DNA of 64,000 bases. Source: DASQFQ01 sp963722815 (lineage in GTDB: Bacteria > Actinomycetota > Thermoleophilia > Solirubrobacterales > Solirubrobacteraceae). Of this stretch, positions 24,791-33,491 are shown in pieces. Made by a program: the position numbers and the translations under genes. The notes beneath the pieces were generated by a model. It saw only the letters and a program-made list of their open reading frames with translations. It ran no database searches and was not told the DNA's origin. Within the stretch, counting starts at the first letter, position 1; each line of letters starts with the position of its first letter. The DNA is taken from the NCBI GenBank assembly GCA_963722815.1, contig CAVROM010000003.1, positions 1 through 64,000 on the forward strand, in the 5' to 3' direction.

Positions 24791-25221
24791 CGACGGTCTG
24801 GACCATCGGCTACGAGTCGCTGTGGCCGGACGCGCTGGTCGCGGAGCTGTCGGCGGCGGGTGTCGAGCGCGTGCTCGACGTGCGCTTCCGCCCGCAGTCG
24901 CGCCGGCCGGGGATGTCGAAGACCAAGCTCGGGTTGAAGCTCGCCGAGCACGGGATCTCGTACGAGCACCGGCGCGAGCTGGGGACGCCGGTGGACATCC
25001 GCGGCCTCTTTGGCTCGGGCCACCTCGAGGAGGCGCGCGCCGCCTATCGCGAACATGCGGTCGCGTACGCCGGCGAGTCGATCGACGCGTTGGCCTCCGA
25101 GCTGCCGCGGGTCCGGACGGCGCTCCTGTGTCTCGAGGCGAACCCCGCCGGCTGCCATCGCCGCATCGTCGCGGAGCTGCTGGCCGAGCGCGTGCCCGGC
25201 CTGGTCGTCGAGGATCTCTAG
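24787..25221 (+). CDS. DUF488 family protein
   Basis: This 144-residue protein has the family hallmarks: WTIGYESLWPDALVAEL, VLDVRFRPQSRRPGMSKTKLG, GISYEHRRELGTP and LLCLEANPAGCHRRIVAELL. The CHR at the C-terminal side is the most conserved site of DUF488; the molecular role is unknown. It is co-translated with the flavin oxidoreductase upstream and convergent with the MmgE/PrpD gene, their 3' ends overlapping by 4 bp. Confidence 0.9.
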   Translation: MTTVWTIGYESLWPDALVAELSAAGVERVLDVRFRPQSRRPGMSKTKLGLKLAEHGISYEHRRELGTPVDIRGLFGSGHLEEARAAYREHAVAYAGESIDALASELPRVRTALLCLEANPAGCHRRIVAELLAERVPGLVVEDL

Positions 25222-26309
25222 ATCCGGGCGATCAGCTCGGCGGCCGGCTCGTCGTCGGCGAGCTCGTCGAAGCGATCGCCGGCGAGGTCGTGGACCTTGG
25301 CCTGGAGCTCCTCGCGGGCGAGCGGGTGCTGCGGCGAGCCGCGGGCGGCGTCGACGCGCGCGAGCTCCTCGTCGCCGGCGAGCAGCGCGAACTCCGACTC
25401 CCGGAGCGCGTCGTCGCTGCGGACGGTGATGCGCTCCGCGAGGGTTTGGGTCTCGTTGTCGAGCGCGGCGAAGTCGTCGACGCGCGGGCCGCCGTGCAGG
25501 AGCGTGAAGGCGGTCGTGTAGGGGATCGAGAACTTGGCCTGGAGCGGCGTCTCGACCGCGTCGTAGCTCGCCGCCTGGCGCGAGACCGGGTGGGCGAGCA
25601 CGGTGATCGGGCCGTCGGGCGAGGCGCCGACCTGCTCGGCGCACTCGATCGCCCCGTGGGTCTGCAGGCAGCAGGGCCAGGCCTTGATCCAGTTCTGCGT
25701 CACCGCGTCCCGGGGCGTGGTCGACCAGCGGCCGCCATAGGTCTCGTGCCAGGCAGCAGCGATGCGGTCGGTGGGGACCGTCGCGCCCGCCTGCGCCAGT
25801 CGCGCCGCGGCCACGCCGGTCGCGGCCGCGAGCCCGACCTGGATCGACTTCCCGTCCGAGCCGAACGCGGCGCGGAGGCCGCCGGCGCGCAGGGCGGCGA
25901 GCGCGGCGGCGGTCTCGGCGTCGGCGCCGAGCAGCCGCGCGGCGGCGACCGCCGCGCCGACCGCGCCGCACACCGCGGTCGGGTGCCAGCCGCGGTCGTA
26001 GAGCGCGGGATGGCCGGCGGCGGCGAGCGCGCCCATCGCCTCGAAGCCGTCGGCGTAGGCGGCGAGCACGTCGCCGACCGTGGCTCCCCCGTGCGCGCCG
26101 AGCGCGAGCGCCGCGGGGGCGACCGGCGCGCTCAGGTGCGCGATGCCGGGCAGGAAGGTGTCGTCGAAGTCGAGCACGTGCCCGGCGGTGCCGAGCGCCA
26201 CGACCGGGTCGCCGGCGGCGGAGGCGGCGCGCGCCGCGGGCTCGGAGAAGCCGCGCGAGGCGCAGGCGAGCCAGTCGGTGAAGGCGGCCCGGTAGGCCTC
26301 AGCCGGCAT
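25218..26309 (-). CDS. MmgE/PrpD family protein
   Basis: This 363-residue protein is related to 2-methylcitrate dehydratase and cis-aconitate decarboxylase. It shows GTAGHVLDFDDTFLPGIAHLSAPVAPAALALG (the family's HxLDFDD-type motif), HPALYDRGWHPTAVCGAVGAAVAAARLLG, FGSDGKSIQVGLAA, KAWPCCLQTHGAIECAEQ and KFSIPYTTAF. It is about 90 residues shorter than typical PrpD, mainly at the N-terminus. The substrate may be a tricarboxylic acid or an unrelated hydroxy acid. Its ATG overlaps the end of the luciferase-like gene by 11 bp. Confidence 0.85.
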   Translation of the reverse strand: MPAEAYRAAFTDWLACASRGFSEPAARAASAAGDPVVALGTAGHVLDFDDTFLPGIAHLSAPVAPAALALGAHGGATVGDVLAAYADGFEAMGALAAAGHPALYDRGWHPTAVCGAVGAAVAAARLLGADAETAAALAALRAGGLRAAFGSDGKSIQVGLAAATGVAAARLAQAGATVPTDRIAAAWHETYGGRWSTTPRDAVTQNWIKAWPCCLQTHGAIECAEQVGASPDGPITVLAHPVSRQAASYDAVETPLQAKFSIPYTTAFTLLHGGPRVDDFAALDNETQTLAERITVRSDDALRESEFALLAGDEELARVDAARGSPQHPLAREELQAKVHDLAGDRFDELADDEPAAELIARI

Positions 26310-27312
26310 GCACCGCGGCCTCGGCGGGCGGCTCGACGCCGAACGCGTCGGCGATCAGCTCGTAGGACCGCCGCCGCACGCCGTGGTCGTAGGTGATCGT
26401 GACCACGATCACCTCCTCGGCGCCGTACGCCGAGGCGATCGTGTCGATCCCCGCGCGCACGGTCTCGGGTGAGCCGATGACGCCGCGGCGGGCGACGCCC
26501 TCGGTCGAGGCGATGAAGCGCAGCGCCTTCTCGGGCGGCGGCACCGCGATCAGGCGGCCCTGGCGCAGGAGCGTGAACGTCATCCGCCCGCTGGCGGCGA
26601 GCCGCTCCGCCTCCTCGTCGGTCTCGGCGCAGATCGCCCACACCGCGACCGCGGTGCGCTGTGACGACGTCCGCGCGGACGGCTCGAAGCGCTCGCGGTA
26701 GAGCTCCGCGTTGGCCGCTCCTTCGGGGTTGATGAAGTCGGCGAGCGCGTAGGGCAGGCCGAGCTGGCCGGCCCAGATCGCGCTCTGCGCCGACGAGCCG
26801 AGCAGCCAGATCTCCGGCTGGTGCGGCGCGCCCGGCAGCGAGCGGCCGAGCCGCGCGAACGGGTGGTTGTCGGGGAAGCCGCCGTCGTAGTGGGCGAGCA
26901 GCTCGGCGAGCTGCTCCGGGAAGTCGTCGGGCGACGCGGTGCGGCGGTCGCGCTGCAGCGCGAAGGTCGTCATCGGGTCGGTGCCGGCCGCGCGGCCGAT
27001 GCCGAGGTCGATGCGATCCGGGAACAGGCCGGACAGCAACGAGAAGCTCTCGGCGACCTTGAACGGCGAGTAGTGCGGGAGCATCACGCCGCCGCTGCCG
27101 ATCCGCATCGTCGAGGTCGCGCCCGCGACCGCGGGGATCAGCACCTCGGGCGACGGCCCGGCGAGCATCGGGCCGCCGTGGTGCTCGGCCAGCCAGTAGC
27201 GGTGGTAGCCGAGCGTCTCGCAGTGGCGCGCGAGGTCGATCGTGTTCGCGAGCGCGTCCGCCCCGGTCGAGCCCTCCGAGATCGGAGATTGGTCGAGCAC
27301 GCTCAGCCGCAT
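26299..27312 (-). CDS. LLM-class flavin oxidoreductase (MsnO8-type)
   Basis: This 337-residue luciferase-like protein starts MRLSVLDQSPISEGSTGADAL, the usual beginning of the MsnO8-like branch. YHRYWLAEHHGGPMLAGPSPEVLI, MRIGSGGVMLPHYSPFKVAESFSLLSGLFPDRIDLGIGRAAGTDP and EIWLLGSSAQSAIWAGQLGLPYALADFI follow. FMN is the likely cofactor. The gene comes first in a two-gene unit with the MmgE/PrpD gene. Confidence 0.92.
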   Translation of the reverse strand: MRLSVLDQSPISEGSTGADALANTIDLARHCETLGYHRYWLAEHHGGPMLAGPSPEVLIPAVAGATSTMRIGSGGVMLPHYSPFKVAESFSLLSGLFPDRIDLGIGRAAGTDPMTTFALQRDRRTASPDDFPEQLAELLAHYDGGFPDNHPFARLGRSLPGAPHQPEIWLLGSSAQSAIWAGQLGLPYALADFINPEGAANAELYRERFEPSARTSSQRTAVAVWAICAETDEEAERLAASGRMTFTLLRQGRLIAVPPPEKALRFIASTEGVARRGVIGSPETVRAGIDTIASAYGAEEVIVVTITYDHGVRRRSYELIADAFGVEPPAEAAVHAG

Positions 27313-27332
27313 CGGCTACAGCCTAGGAGGCG

Positions 27333-28028
27333 TCAGGTGATGGTCACCGGCACGCCGGGCTGGACCTTGCGCGCGAGCCACGCCGCCTCGCGGCTGTCGA
27401 CGCGGATGCAGCCGTGTGAGGCGGCCGAGCCGAGCGGGTCGAGCAGACTCGCGCCGCCGCGCCCGTGAAGCGCGACGCGCCCCGGGCCGCCCCCGTAGTC
27501 GTCGAGCACGTCGCTGTGCGCGGTGAGGTGGAGCGCGACAGGCCCGAGGAACCCGAACGGGTCCGGCTGACGGTCGATCTCGTAGATCGCGAAGCGGCCG
27601 CGCGGCGTCGGCGTGCCGGGCGCGCCGACGACCGCGGACAAGCGCCGCACGGGGTGGCCGTCGCGCAGCACGGTCACGCGCCGCGCGCGAACGTTGATCA
27701 CGACCCGCCAGCGCGTCGGCCGCAGAACCACGCGGTCTGCGGCGATCCAGCCGGCGGCCCGGTTCGGGCGGTCCGGCAGCCGGACCTTGACCCACTCCCC
27801 GCGCACGCGCAGGACGAGCAATCCGACCGGGCCGCCGGTCCAGCGCCCGAGCGGCTCGAGCATGCGCGGCGAGCCGGCCGCCCGCGGGTGGGGCCAGGCC
27901 GGCGTGCGCGCGACGAGCTGTGCGATCCAGGCGCGCTTGGAGGTGGGCGTGGAGGCGCCCGTCGCGTGTGCGGCCGCGGGCGCGAGGAGCGTGGCCGACG
28001 CGGCCAGCGCGGCCGCCACACCGCGCAC
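27333..28028 (-). CDS. Secreted L,D-transpeptidase (YkuD domain)
   Basis: This 231-residue protein starts at a GTG that shares a base with the TAG of the preceding gene. A signal peptide (VRGVAAALAASATLLAPAAAHA) is followed by an SH3-like region (GLLVLRVRGEWVKVRLPDRPNRAAGWIAADRV). The YkuD catalytic domain, about residues 115-230, has VINVRARRVTVLRDGHPV, TPTPRGRFAIYE, ALHGRGG and SAASHGCIRVDSREAAWL with the catalytic His and Cys. It should cross-link peptidoglycan or attach proteins to it outside the membrane. Its coupling to a surface protein gene suggests a shared envelope role. Confidence 0.92.
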   Translation of the reverse strand: MRGVAAALAASATLLAPAAAHATGASTPTSKRAWIAQLVARTPAWPHPRAAGSPRMLEPLGRWTGGPVGLLVLRVRGEWVKVRLPDRPNRAAGWIAADRVVLRPTRWRVVINVRARRVTVLRDGHPVRRLSAVVGAPGTPTPRGRFAIYEIDRQPDPFGFLGPVALHLTAHSDVLDDYGGGPGRVALHGRGGASLLDPLGSAASHGCIRVDSREAAWLARKVQPGVPVTIT

Positions 28029-29620
28029 TAGCCGGTGACCCCTCCGCCCGCCGCTCTGGCCGGCAGCACACGCACGCGCGCCGTGTTGCGTCGCAGCCCG
28101 CTGTCGCGGGAGCGGACCGCCGCGACGTTGGTCACCACGCCCTTCGCCGTGCGTGTGATCCGGATGGTGATGAAGCCCTGGCGCTGGCCCTTGAGCAGCG
28201 GCACCGCCACGCACGGGCGGCCGCGTCGGTAGGTCACCTTCACCGACGCCTTGATCAGCTTGAACTGCTTCGGGAGGAGGTCGCAGACGCGCACGTTGCG
28301 TGCCGGGTCGGTGCCCAGGTTCGTGACGCGGATGCGGAACTTCACCTTGCTCCCCGCGCGCCGATGGACGTTCTCCAGCGCGCGGCCCTTCGACATCACC
28401 TTCTTGCAGATCCGCACGTCGGCGCTCGCGCCCAGGACCGATCCGCTGTTGTTCGTGCCCGGCGGGAGCGGCTGGCTCGGCGTCTGCGGCGTCGGGGTGG
28501 GGGTCGGGCTCACGATCGGCGCGGGCGTGTTGGTGGGCTCGGGTGTCGGGGTGGTCGTCGGCTCCGGGGTCGGCGTCGGCGTGGAGGTCGGCTCGGGCGT
28601 CGGCGTGCTCGTCGGCTCCGGCGTTGGCGTCGGGGTGGTCGTCGGCGTCGGCGTCGGGGTCGGGATCGGTGGCTCCGGCGGGCAGGGCTGGGGGTCGGGC
28701 AGGCAGGGGTCGGGCGGATGCAGGTGCGTCTCGCCGGTCCCGTACAGCGCGCCCGCCACGATCGGCCCGTTGACCTGCTGGTAGCCGAGTCGCACGACCG
28801 CGCGCGGCGCGAGGATCGTGCCCTGCCACGCGGTGTTCGGGCCGAGGTCGACCTCGGCCGCGTCGGGCCAGTTCCACACCGTCTTGTCGCGCAGCGTGCC
28901 GAGGTCCACGTTCGGTGCGTCGTTCCCCCATTGCACATAGCTCGACCCGTTCCAGTACTCGATCGCGCTCACCGTGTTGCTCGAGTACGAGTCGCCGGTC
29001 AGGCTTATCAGCGTCGTGGAGCCGAACGGCACGCGAATCTGGATCCGCTGCGCGGACGCCAGCTTCGAGGACGAGAGCGTGAAGACGTTGCGCGTCGGGT
29101 TTGTGCCCTGCAGTGACAGCGCGCCGTCCTGAGGCCCCGACACCGAGCCGTTCGGGTCGAGGTCGCCCCAGTACGAAGAGCGGATCGCCAGCGCCTCGAA
29201 CAGCGCGCCGACGTCGAACGGCGTGGTCGCCCGCGTGATCGTCCCGTTGGGTGTCGTCAGGTTGCCGAACAGCTGGTCGCCGTAGGTGACGCTGCCCTGG
29301 TTGACGCCGGTGTTGTTCGCGGTCAGGTCGCGGCCGACGGCGAGATCGATGCGGTTGGGGTCGACCGGGTACTTCGACGCGACGCCGAACGACTGCAGCG
29401 TCGCATCGCGCCCGACCACGATCCGGCCCTCGGAGTCGGTGTTCATCAGGTTCAGGTCGCCCATCACGACGATGTTCCAGTCGGGCACGGGGCCGAGCGG
29501 GTCGGTCATGCAGTCGCTCTCGGCCTGCGCCTTGCGGGGCGCCCCGTTACGCGCCGTCGCTCCCGTGGAGAGCGCGACGATCGTCGCCAGGACCAGCGTG
29601 AGTGCGACCACCGCCCGCAC
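28028..29620 (-). CDS. Choice-of-anchor A family surface protein with DUF11-like domain
   Basis: This 530-residue secreted protein has an N-terminal signal (MRAVVALTLVLATIVALSTGATA) followed by a choice-of-anchor A domain (WNIVVMGDLNLMNTDSEGRIVVGRDATLQ to WQGTILAPRAVVRLGYQQVNGPIVAGALYG). A Pro/Thr-rich linker of about 75 residues, with repeated TPTPEPT units, leads to a DUF11-like beta domain (DVRICKKVMSKGRALENVHRRAGSKVKFRIRVTNLGTDPARNVRVCDLLP). No LPXTG or C-terminal membrane anchor is seen. The linker probably spans the cell wall. It is co-transcribed with the L,D-transpeptidase downstream. Confidence 0.88.
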   Translation of the reverse strand: MRAVVALTLVLATIVALSTGATARNGAPRKAQAESDCMTDPLGPVPDWNIVVMGDLNLMNTDSEGRIVVGRDATLQSFGVASKYPVDPNRIDLAVGRDLTANNTGVNQGSVTYGDQLFGNLTTPNGTITRATTPFDVGALFEALAIRSSYWGDLDPNGSVSGPQDGALSLQGTNPTRNVFTLSSSKLASAQRIQIRVPFGSTTLISLTGDSYSSNTVSAIEYWNGSSYVQWGNDAPNVDLGTLRDKTVWNWPDAAEVDLGPNTAWQGTILAPRAVVRLGYQQVNGPIVAGALYGTGETHLHPPDPCLPDPQPCPPEPPIPTPTPTPTTTPTPTPEPTSTPTPEPTSTPTPTPEPTTTPTPEPTNTPAPIVSPTPTPTPQTPSQPLPPGTNNSGSVLGASADVRICKKVMSKGRALENVHRRAGSKVKFRIRVTNLGTDPARNVRVCDLLPKQFKLIKASVKVTYRRGRPCVAVPLLKGQRQGFITIRITRTAKGVVTNVAAVRSRDSGLRRNTARVRVLPARAAGGGVTG

Positions 29621-29677
29621 GCCGACGACGATTCCCAGCGATCGGGTGAGCGGGCCTCATCCCGACCGGGTGATCGC

Positions 29678-29693
29678 TAAACTTGACGTTGAC
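29678..29693 (+). promoter_or_regulatory. Promoter region of the MFS/MerR operon with tandem TTGACG
   Basis: A -10-like TAAACT (29678-29683) lies ten bases before the GTG start, so the transcript should be leaderless. It is followed by the direct repeat TTGACGTTGACG (29683-29694). The repeat could be the binding site of the MerR regulator encoded at the end of the operon. Confidence 0.35.
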
Positions 29694-31160
29694 GTGAGAA
29701 ACAGATTCGGAATCAGCGCGGAGCACCCCCACTACAAGTGGTGGGCGCTCTCCTGCACCAGCCTTGGGATGCTCCTGGCGACCGTCAACTCGGGCACACT
29801 GATCATCGCCCTGCCCGACCTCGAGCGCGCGCTCCACACGACGCTGCTCGGCCTCGTGTGGGTGATCCTCGCCTACATGATCGCCTCGACCGTGCTCGTC
29901 CTCACCGCCGGCCGGCTCTCCGATCTCTTCGGCCGCAAGCAGGCCTACGTCGGCGGCTTCGTCGTGTTCGCGCTCACCTCGCTGGGCGCCGGCTTCGCCG
30001 AGAACGGCACGGAGCTGATCCTGTGGCGGATCCTCCAGGGCGTCGGCGCCGCGTTCCTGTTCGCCAACGCCGCCGCGCTCGTCACCGACGCGTTCCCGCG
30101 TGAGCAGCTCGGCCTCGCGATGGGGACCAACACGATGATCGCCGCCATCGGGCTCGTGCTCGGGCCGGTGCTGGGCGGCGCGCTCGTGTCGATCTCGTGG
30201 CACTGGGTGTTCTGGTTCAACGTGCCGTTCGCCCTGCTCGGCGCCGCCTGGGGCTACGGCGTGCTCCAGGAGCTCGCCCGGCGCGACGCCAACCGCGGCC
30301 TCGACATCCTCGGCACGACGGCTTTCGTGGCCGGCCTCACCGGGCTCACGCTCGGGGTCTCCAAGGGCGGGATCAGCGGCTGGAACGATCCAGTCGTGAT
30401 CGGCGGCCTGATCGCCGGCGTCGTGCTGCTGCCGCTGTTCGTGCTCATCGAGCGCCACGGCCGCGCGCCGATGCTAGACCTCACGATCTTCGAGAACCGC
30501 CTGTTCGCGGCCGCGACCGGCGCCGCGTTCATCAACGGGCTGAGCCGCTTCGCGCTGCTGTTCGTGTTCGTCTTCTACTTCCAGGGCGTGCACGGCGACG
30601 ACCCGATCACGGCCGGGATCAAGCTCTCGCCGATGGCGATCGGGATGCTCATCGCGTCGCCGCTGGCCGGCATCTGGGCCGACCGCCACGGCTCGCGCAC
30701 GCTGGCCGCGCTCGGCATGGTCGTGTCCGCCGCCGGGCTGATCGCGATGACGACGCTCGGCGTCGACTCGCCGTACTGGCAGAGCAGCCTGTGGCTGCTG
30801 CTCGTCGGCATCGGCTCCGGCATGTTCAACTCGCCCAACACGGCGGCGATGATGGGCGTCGTGCCCGCGCACCGCCGCGGCGTCGCCGCCGGCGCGCGGA
30901 TGATGCTGCAGAACACGGGCGCGGTCCTCTCGATCGCGTTCGTGATGGCGATCGTCACCGCCGCGGTGCCGAAGTCCGTGCTGCTGGCGATCTTCTCGGG
31001 CGTCACCACCGGACTCTCGCAGGCGCGCCTCGAGCCGTTCATCCACAACATGCACACCGCGCTCTGGGTGCTCGCCGCCACGTCGGTGGTCGGCGCGTTC
31101 GTGTCGCTGCTGCGGCCGACGACCGCGAAGCTGCGCGAAGCCGAGGCCGTCGCCGCATGA
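29694..31160 (+). CDS. MFS transporter, DHA2 (14-TM drug:H+ antiporter) family
   Basis: This 488-residue protein has 13-14 hydrophobic segments and the DHA2 motifs: MLLATVNSGTLIIALPDLERAL (motif D1-like), GRLSDLFGRKQAYVGGF (motif A) and GPVLGGALVSISWHWVFWFNVPFALLG (motif C). It probably exports toxic compounds. The GTG start is placed right after a -10-like element; the longer in-frame extension overlaps the divergent surface-protein promoter. Its stop overlaps the start of the MerR regulator (ATGA), so the regulator is made with it. Confidence 0.93.
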   Translation: MRNRFGISAEHPHYKWWALSCTSLGMLLATVNSGTLIIALPDLERALHTTLLGLVWVILAYMIASTVLVLTAGRLSDLFGRKQAYVGGFVVFALTSLGAGFAENGTELILWRILQGVGAAFLFANAAALVTDAFPREQLGLAMGTNTMIAAIGLVLGPVLGGALVSISWHWVFWFNVPFALLGAAWGYGVLQELARRDANRGLDILGTTAFVAGLTGLTLGVSKGGISGWNDPVVIGGLIAGVVLLPLFVLIERHGRAPMLDLTIFENRLFAAATGAAFINGLSRFALLFVFVFYFQGVHGDDPITAGIKLSPMAIGMLIASPLAGIWADRHGSRTLAALGMVVSAAGLIAMTTLGVDSPYWQSSLWLLLVGIGSGMFNSPNTAAMMGVVPAHRRGVAAGARMMLQNTGAVLSIAFVMAIVTAAVPKSVLLAIFSGVTTGLSQARLEPFIHNMHTALWVLAATSVVGAFVSLLRPTTAKLREAEAVAA

Positions 31161-31597
31161 CCACGGCCACCCCGCTGCGCATCGGCGAGGTGGCGGAGCG
31201 GCTCGGCACCACGCCGCGCACGATCCGCTACTACGAGGAGATCGGGCTGCTCGGCTCGCCCGGCGCGACCGAGCGCGAGGCCGGCCGCCACCGCACGTAC
31301 GAGGAGGCCGACGTCGAGCGCCTCAGCGACGCCCTGCGCTTCAAGCAGCTCCTCGGCCTCAGCCTCGAGGAGCTCAAGGCGCTGCTCGAGGCCGAGGAGG
31401 CCCGCGCCGAGCTCCGCACCGAGTGGCGCTCGGGCCTTGCCGACGAGGGCCGTCGCCGCGAGATCCTCGAGCAGGCGCTCGGGCACATCGACCGCCAGCT
31501 CGAGCTCGTCCGCCGCCGCCGGCAGGACATCGACGCGCTCGAGGGCGAGCTGGCGGACAAGCGTGCGCAGGTTCGGCGCAAGCTGCGGGAGGTTTAA
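31157..31597 (+). CDS. MerR-family transcriptional regulator
   Basis: This 146-residue protein has the MerR HTH RIGEVAERLGTTPRTIRYYEEIGLLGSP with the R-Y-E-E core, a second helix unit and a long coiled-coil dimerisation helix (EQALGHIDRQLELVRRRRQDIDALEGELADKRAQVRRKLREV). There is no C-terminal Cys set or effector domain, so the inducer is unknown. It is co-translated with the MFS transporter it probably controls. Confidence 0.92.
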   Translation: MTTATPLRIGEVAERLGTTPRTIRYYEEIGLLGSPGATEREAGRHRTYEEADVERLSDALRFKQLLGLSLEELKALLEAEEARAELRTEWRSGLADEGRRREILEQALGHIDRQLELVRRRRQDIDALEGELADKRAQVRRKLREV

Positions 31598-31610
31598 GGC
31601 AACGGCTGCA

Positions 31611-31670
31611 TTGAGGGGAAGGTCCGGGTGGGGGCGGCGGGCGCCACGGCACCCCGAACCCTCCGCTCAA
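31611..31670. terminator. Long bidirectional terminator-like hairpin
   Basis: TTGAGGGGAAGGTCCGGGTG (31611-31630) pairs imperfectly with the complementary arm ending CTCCGCTCAA (31650-31670), giving a stem of about 18 pairs with a few mismatches. It lies between the convergent MerR and MFS genes and would serve both. Confidence 0.6.
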
Positions 31671-31689
31671 TTCAGCAGTTCGAGAAGCT

Positions 31690-33426
31690 CTAACTCGCCA
31701 CGAAGTTCCGCCGCCGCGTCCCCCTGATCTCGCCGCGCTGCATCGCCGCCGCCAGCGCACGGCGGTAGCGCCCCGGGCCCCACAGCTTGCAGTTCACCCG
31801 CCGCCCCAGCTCGTCGCGGTTGAGCTCGCCGCCGTCGCGGAGCGCGGTGACGATCGCCTCGACCTCCTCGTCGATGTCCTCGTCTGGCACGCGCGAGGAG
31901 GAGGACTGGAACGCGGAGTACGAGTACGGGCGGCCCGAGAGCGGCTTGGAGTCACGCTCCCCCTTCCCCTCCGCCTCCTCCGCCGACAGCGGCGTGGCGA
32001 CATCCTCGAGGTTCTTCTTCGCCGCCTCGATGCCCAGTACGGCCTGGACGATCCCCGCGGCGATCATCAGCCCGGCGCCGAGGATGTAGCCCCAGAACAC
32101 CTGTGATTCCTTGCCGCTCTCGACGAGCTTGCCGAACAGCAGCGGCCCGGTGATGCCGCCGATCGCGGTGCCGACGGCGTAGAAGAACGCGATCGCCAGC
32201 GCGCGCGTCTCCATCGGGAAGATCTCGCTGACGGTCAGGTAGGCGGAGCTCGCGCCCGCGGACGCGAAGAAGAAGATCACGCTCCACGCGGCGGTCTGCG
32301 ACCACGCGCTCCACACGTCGGCCTTGAACAGGAACGCGGTGATGATCAGCAGCGCGCCGGAGAGGATGTAGGTGCCGGCGATCATCGGCTTGCGCCCGAC
32401 GCTGTCGAACAGCCGCCCCAGCACCAGCGGGCCGAGGAAGTTGCCGAGCGCGAACGGGATGATGTACCAGCCCACGCTGGCCGGCTTGACGTCGTAGAAC
32501 GTCCCGAGCACGAGCGCGTACGTGAAGAAGACGGCGTTGTAGAGAAACGCCTGGCCGATGAAGAGCGAGAGCCCGACGACCGTCCGCCGCGGGTACGCGC
32601 CGAACACCGTCTTGGCGATCTGGATGAACCCGACGCTCTCCTGCTCGCGCACCTTGATCGAGCGCTTCGGCTCCTTCAGCTCGCCGACGCCGGCGGACTC
32701 CTTGACCTCCTCCTCGATCCCGTCGACCAGCTTCTCCGCGTTGTCCACCTGCCCGTGGATGAACATCCAGCGCGGGCTCTCCGGCACGTTGCGCCGCACC
32801 AGCAGGATCCCGACGCCGAGTACGGCGCCGAGGCCGAACGCGAGCCGCCAGCCCACGTCGGCGGCGAAGATGTTGTCGTTGAGGAGGACGATCGAGAGCG
32901 CCGCGCCTGCCGCCGTACCGAGCCAGAACGAGCCGTTGATGATCAGGTCGACGGTGCCGCGCACCCGCGCCGGGATCAGCTCGTCGATGGCGGAGTTGAT
33001 CGCCGCGTACTCGCCGCCGATGCCGGCGCCGGTGAAGAAGCGGAAGATCGCGAACATCAGGAACGACTGCGAGAACGCGGTCGCGGTGGTCGCCACCAGG
33101 TAGAGCGCGAGCGTGATCAGGAACAGCTTCTTGCGCCCCAGCCGGTCGGCGAGCCAGCCGAAGAACAGCGCGCCCACGCACGCGCCCGCGACGTAGAGCG
33201 CGGCCGCCTGGCCGATCTGCGCCTCGTTGATGGAGATCCCCGAGCCCTTCTCGGTCAGGCGCGAGGAGATCGTGCCGACGATCGTGACCTCGAGCCCGTC
33301 GAGGATCCATACGGTCCCCAGCCCGATCAGCACCATCCAGTGCCAGCGCGCCCACGGCAGCCGGTCCAGCCGCGCGGGGATCTTCGTCTCGATGATTCGG
33401 CCTTCGGCCGCAGTGTCAGTCGCCAT
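31690..33426 (-). CDS. MFS transporter (sugar-porter-like) with C-terminal winged-helix-like tail
   Basis: This 578-residue protein has twelve TM segments with MFS signatures: GWLADRLGRKKLFLITLALYLVAT (motif A), RFFTGAGIGGEYAAINSAIDELIPARVRGTVD and PESPRWMFIHGQ as in the SP/AAHS families. The substrate may be an organic acid, sugar or phosphate. After the last TM and an acidic linker, about 60 extra residues (EVEAIVTALRDGGELNRDELGRRVNCKLWGPGRYRRALAAAMQRGEIRG) have the pattern of a small winged helix, unusual for MFS proteins. The start is the ATG of MATDTAAEGR; the upstream frame is not coding-like. Confidence 0.88.
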   Translation of the reverse strand: MATDTAAEGRIIETKIPARLDRLPWARWHWMVLIGLGTVWILDGLEVTIVGTISSRLTEKGSGISINEAQIGQAAALYVAGACVGALFFGWLADRLGRKKLFLITLALYLVATTATAFSQSFLMFAIFRFFTGAGIGGEYAAINSAIDELIPARVRGTVDLIINGSFWLGTAAGAALSIVLLNDNIFAADVGWRLAFGLGAVLGVGILLVRRNVPESPRWMFIHGQVDNAEKLVDGIEEEVKESAGVGELKEPKRSIKVREQESVGFIQIAKTVFGAYPRRTVVGLSLFIGQAFLYNAVFFTYALVLGTFYDVKPASVGWYIIPFALGNFLGPLVLGRLFDSVGRKPMIAGTYILSGALLIITAFLFKADVWSAWSQTAAWSVIFFFASAGASSAYLTVSEIFPMETRALAIAFFYAVGTAIGGITGPLLFGKLVESGKESQVFWGYILGAGLMIAAGIVQAVLGIEAAKKNLEDVATPLSAEEAEGKGERDSKPLSGRPYSYSAFQSSSSRVPDEDIDEEVEAIVTALRDGGELNRDELGRRVNCKLWGPGRYRRALAAAMQRGEIRGTRRRNFVAS

Positions 33427-33491
33427 GGTCCGGGTGTCCCCGCGGTCCCGCAGCGGTGAAACTTGCGCAAGGCGTCTTGACGTCGGCGCGG

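Noticed and set aside
28460..28690. Short tandem repeats resembling a CRISPR array
   Set aside because: They encode the Pro/Thr linker of the surface protein; there are no spacers and no cas genes. No CRISPR array is seen in the window.
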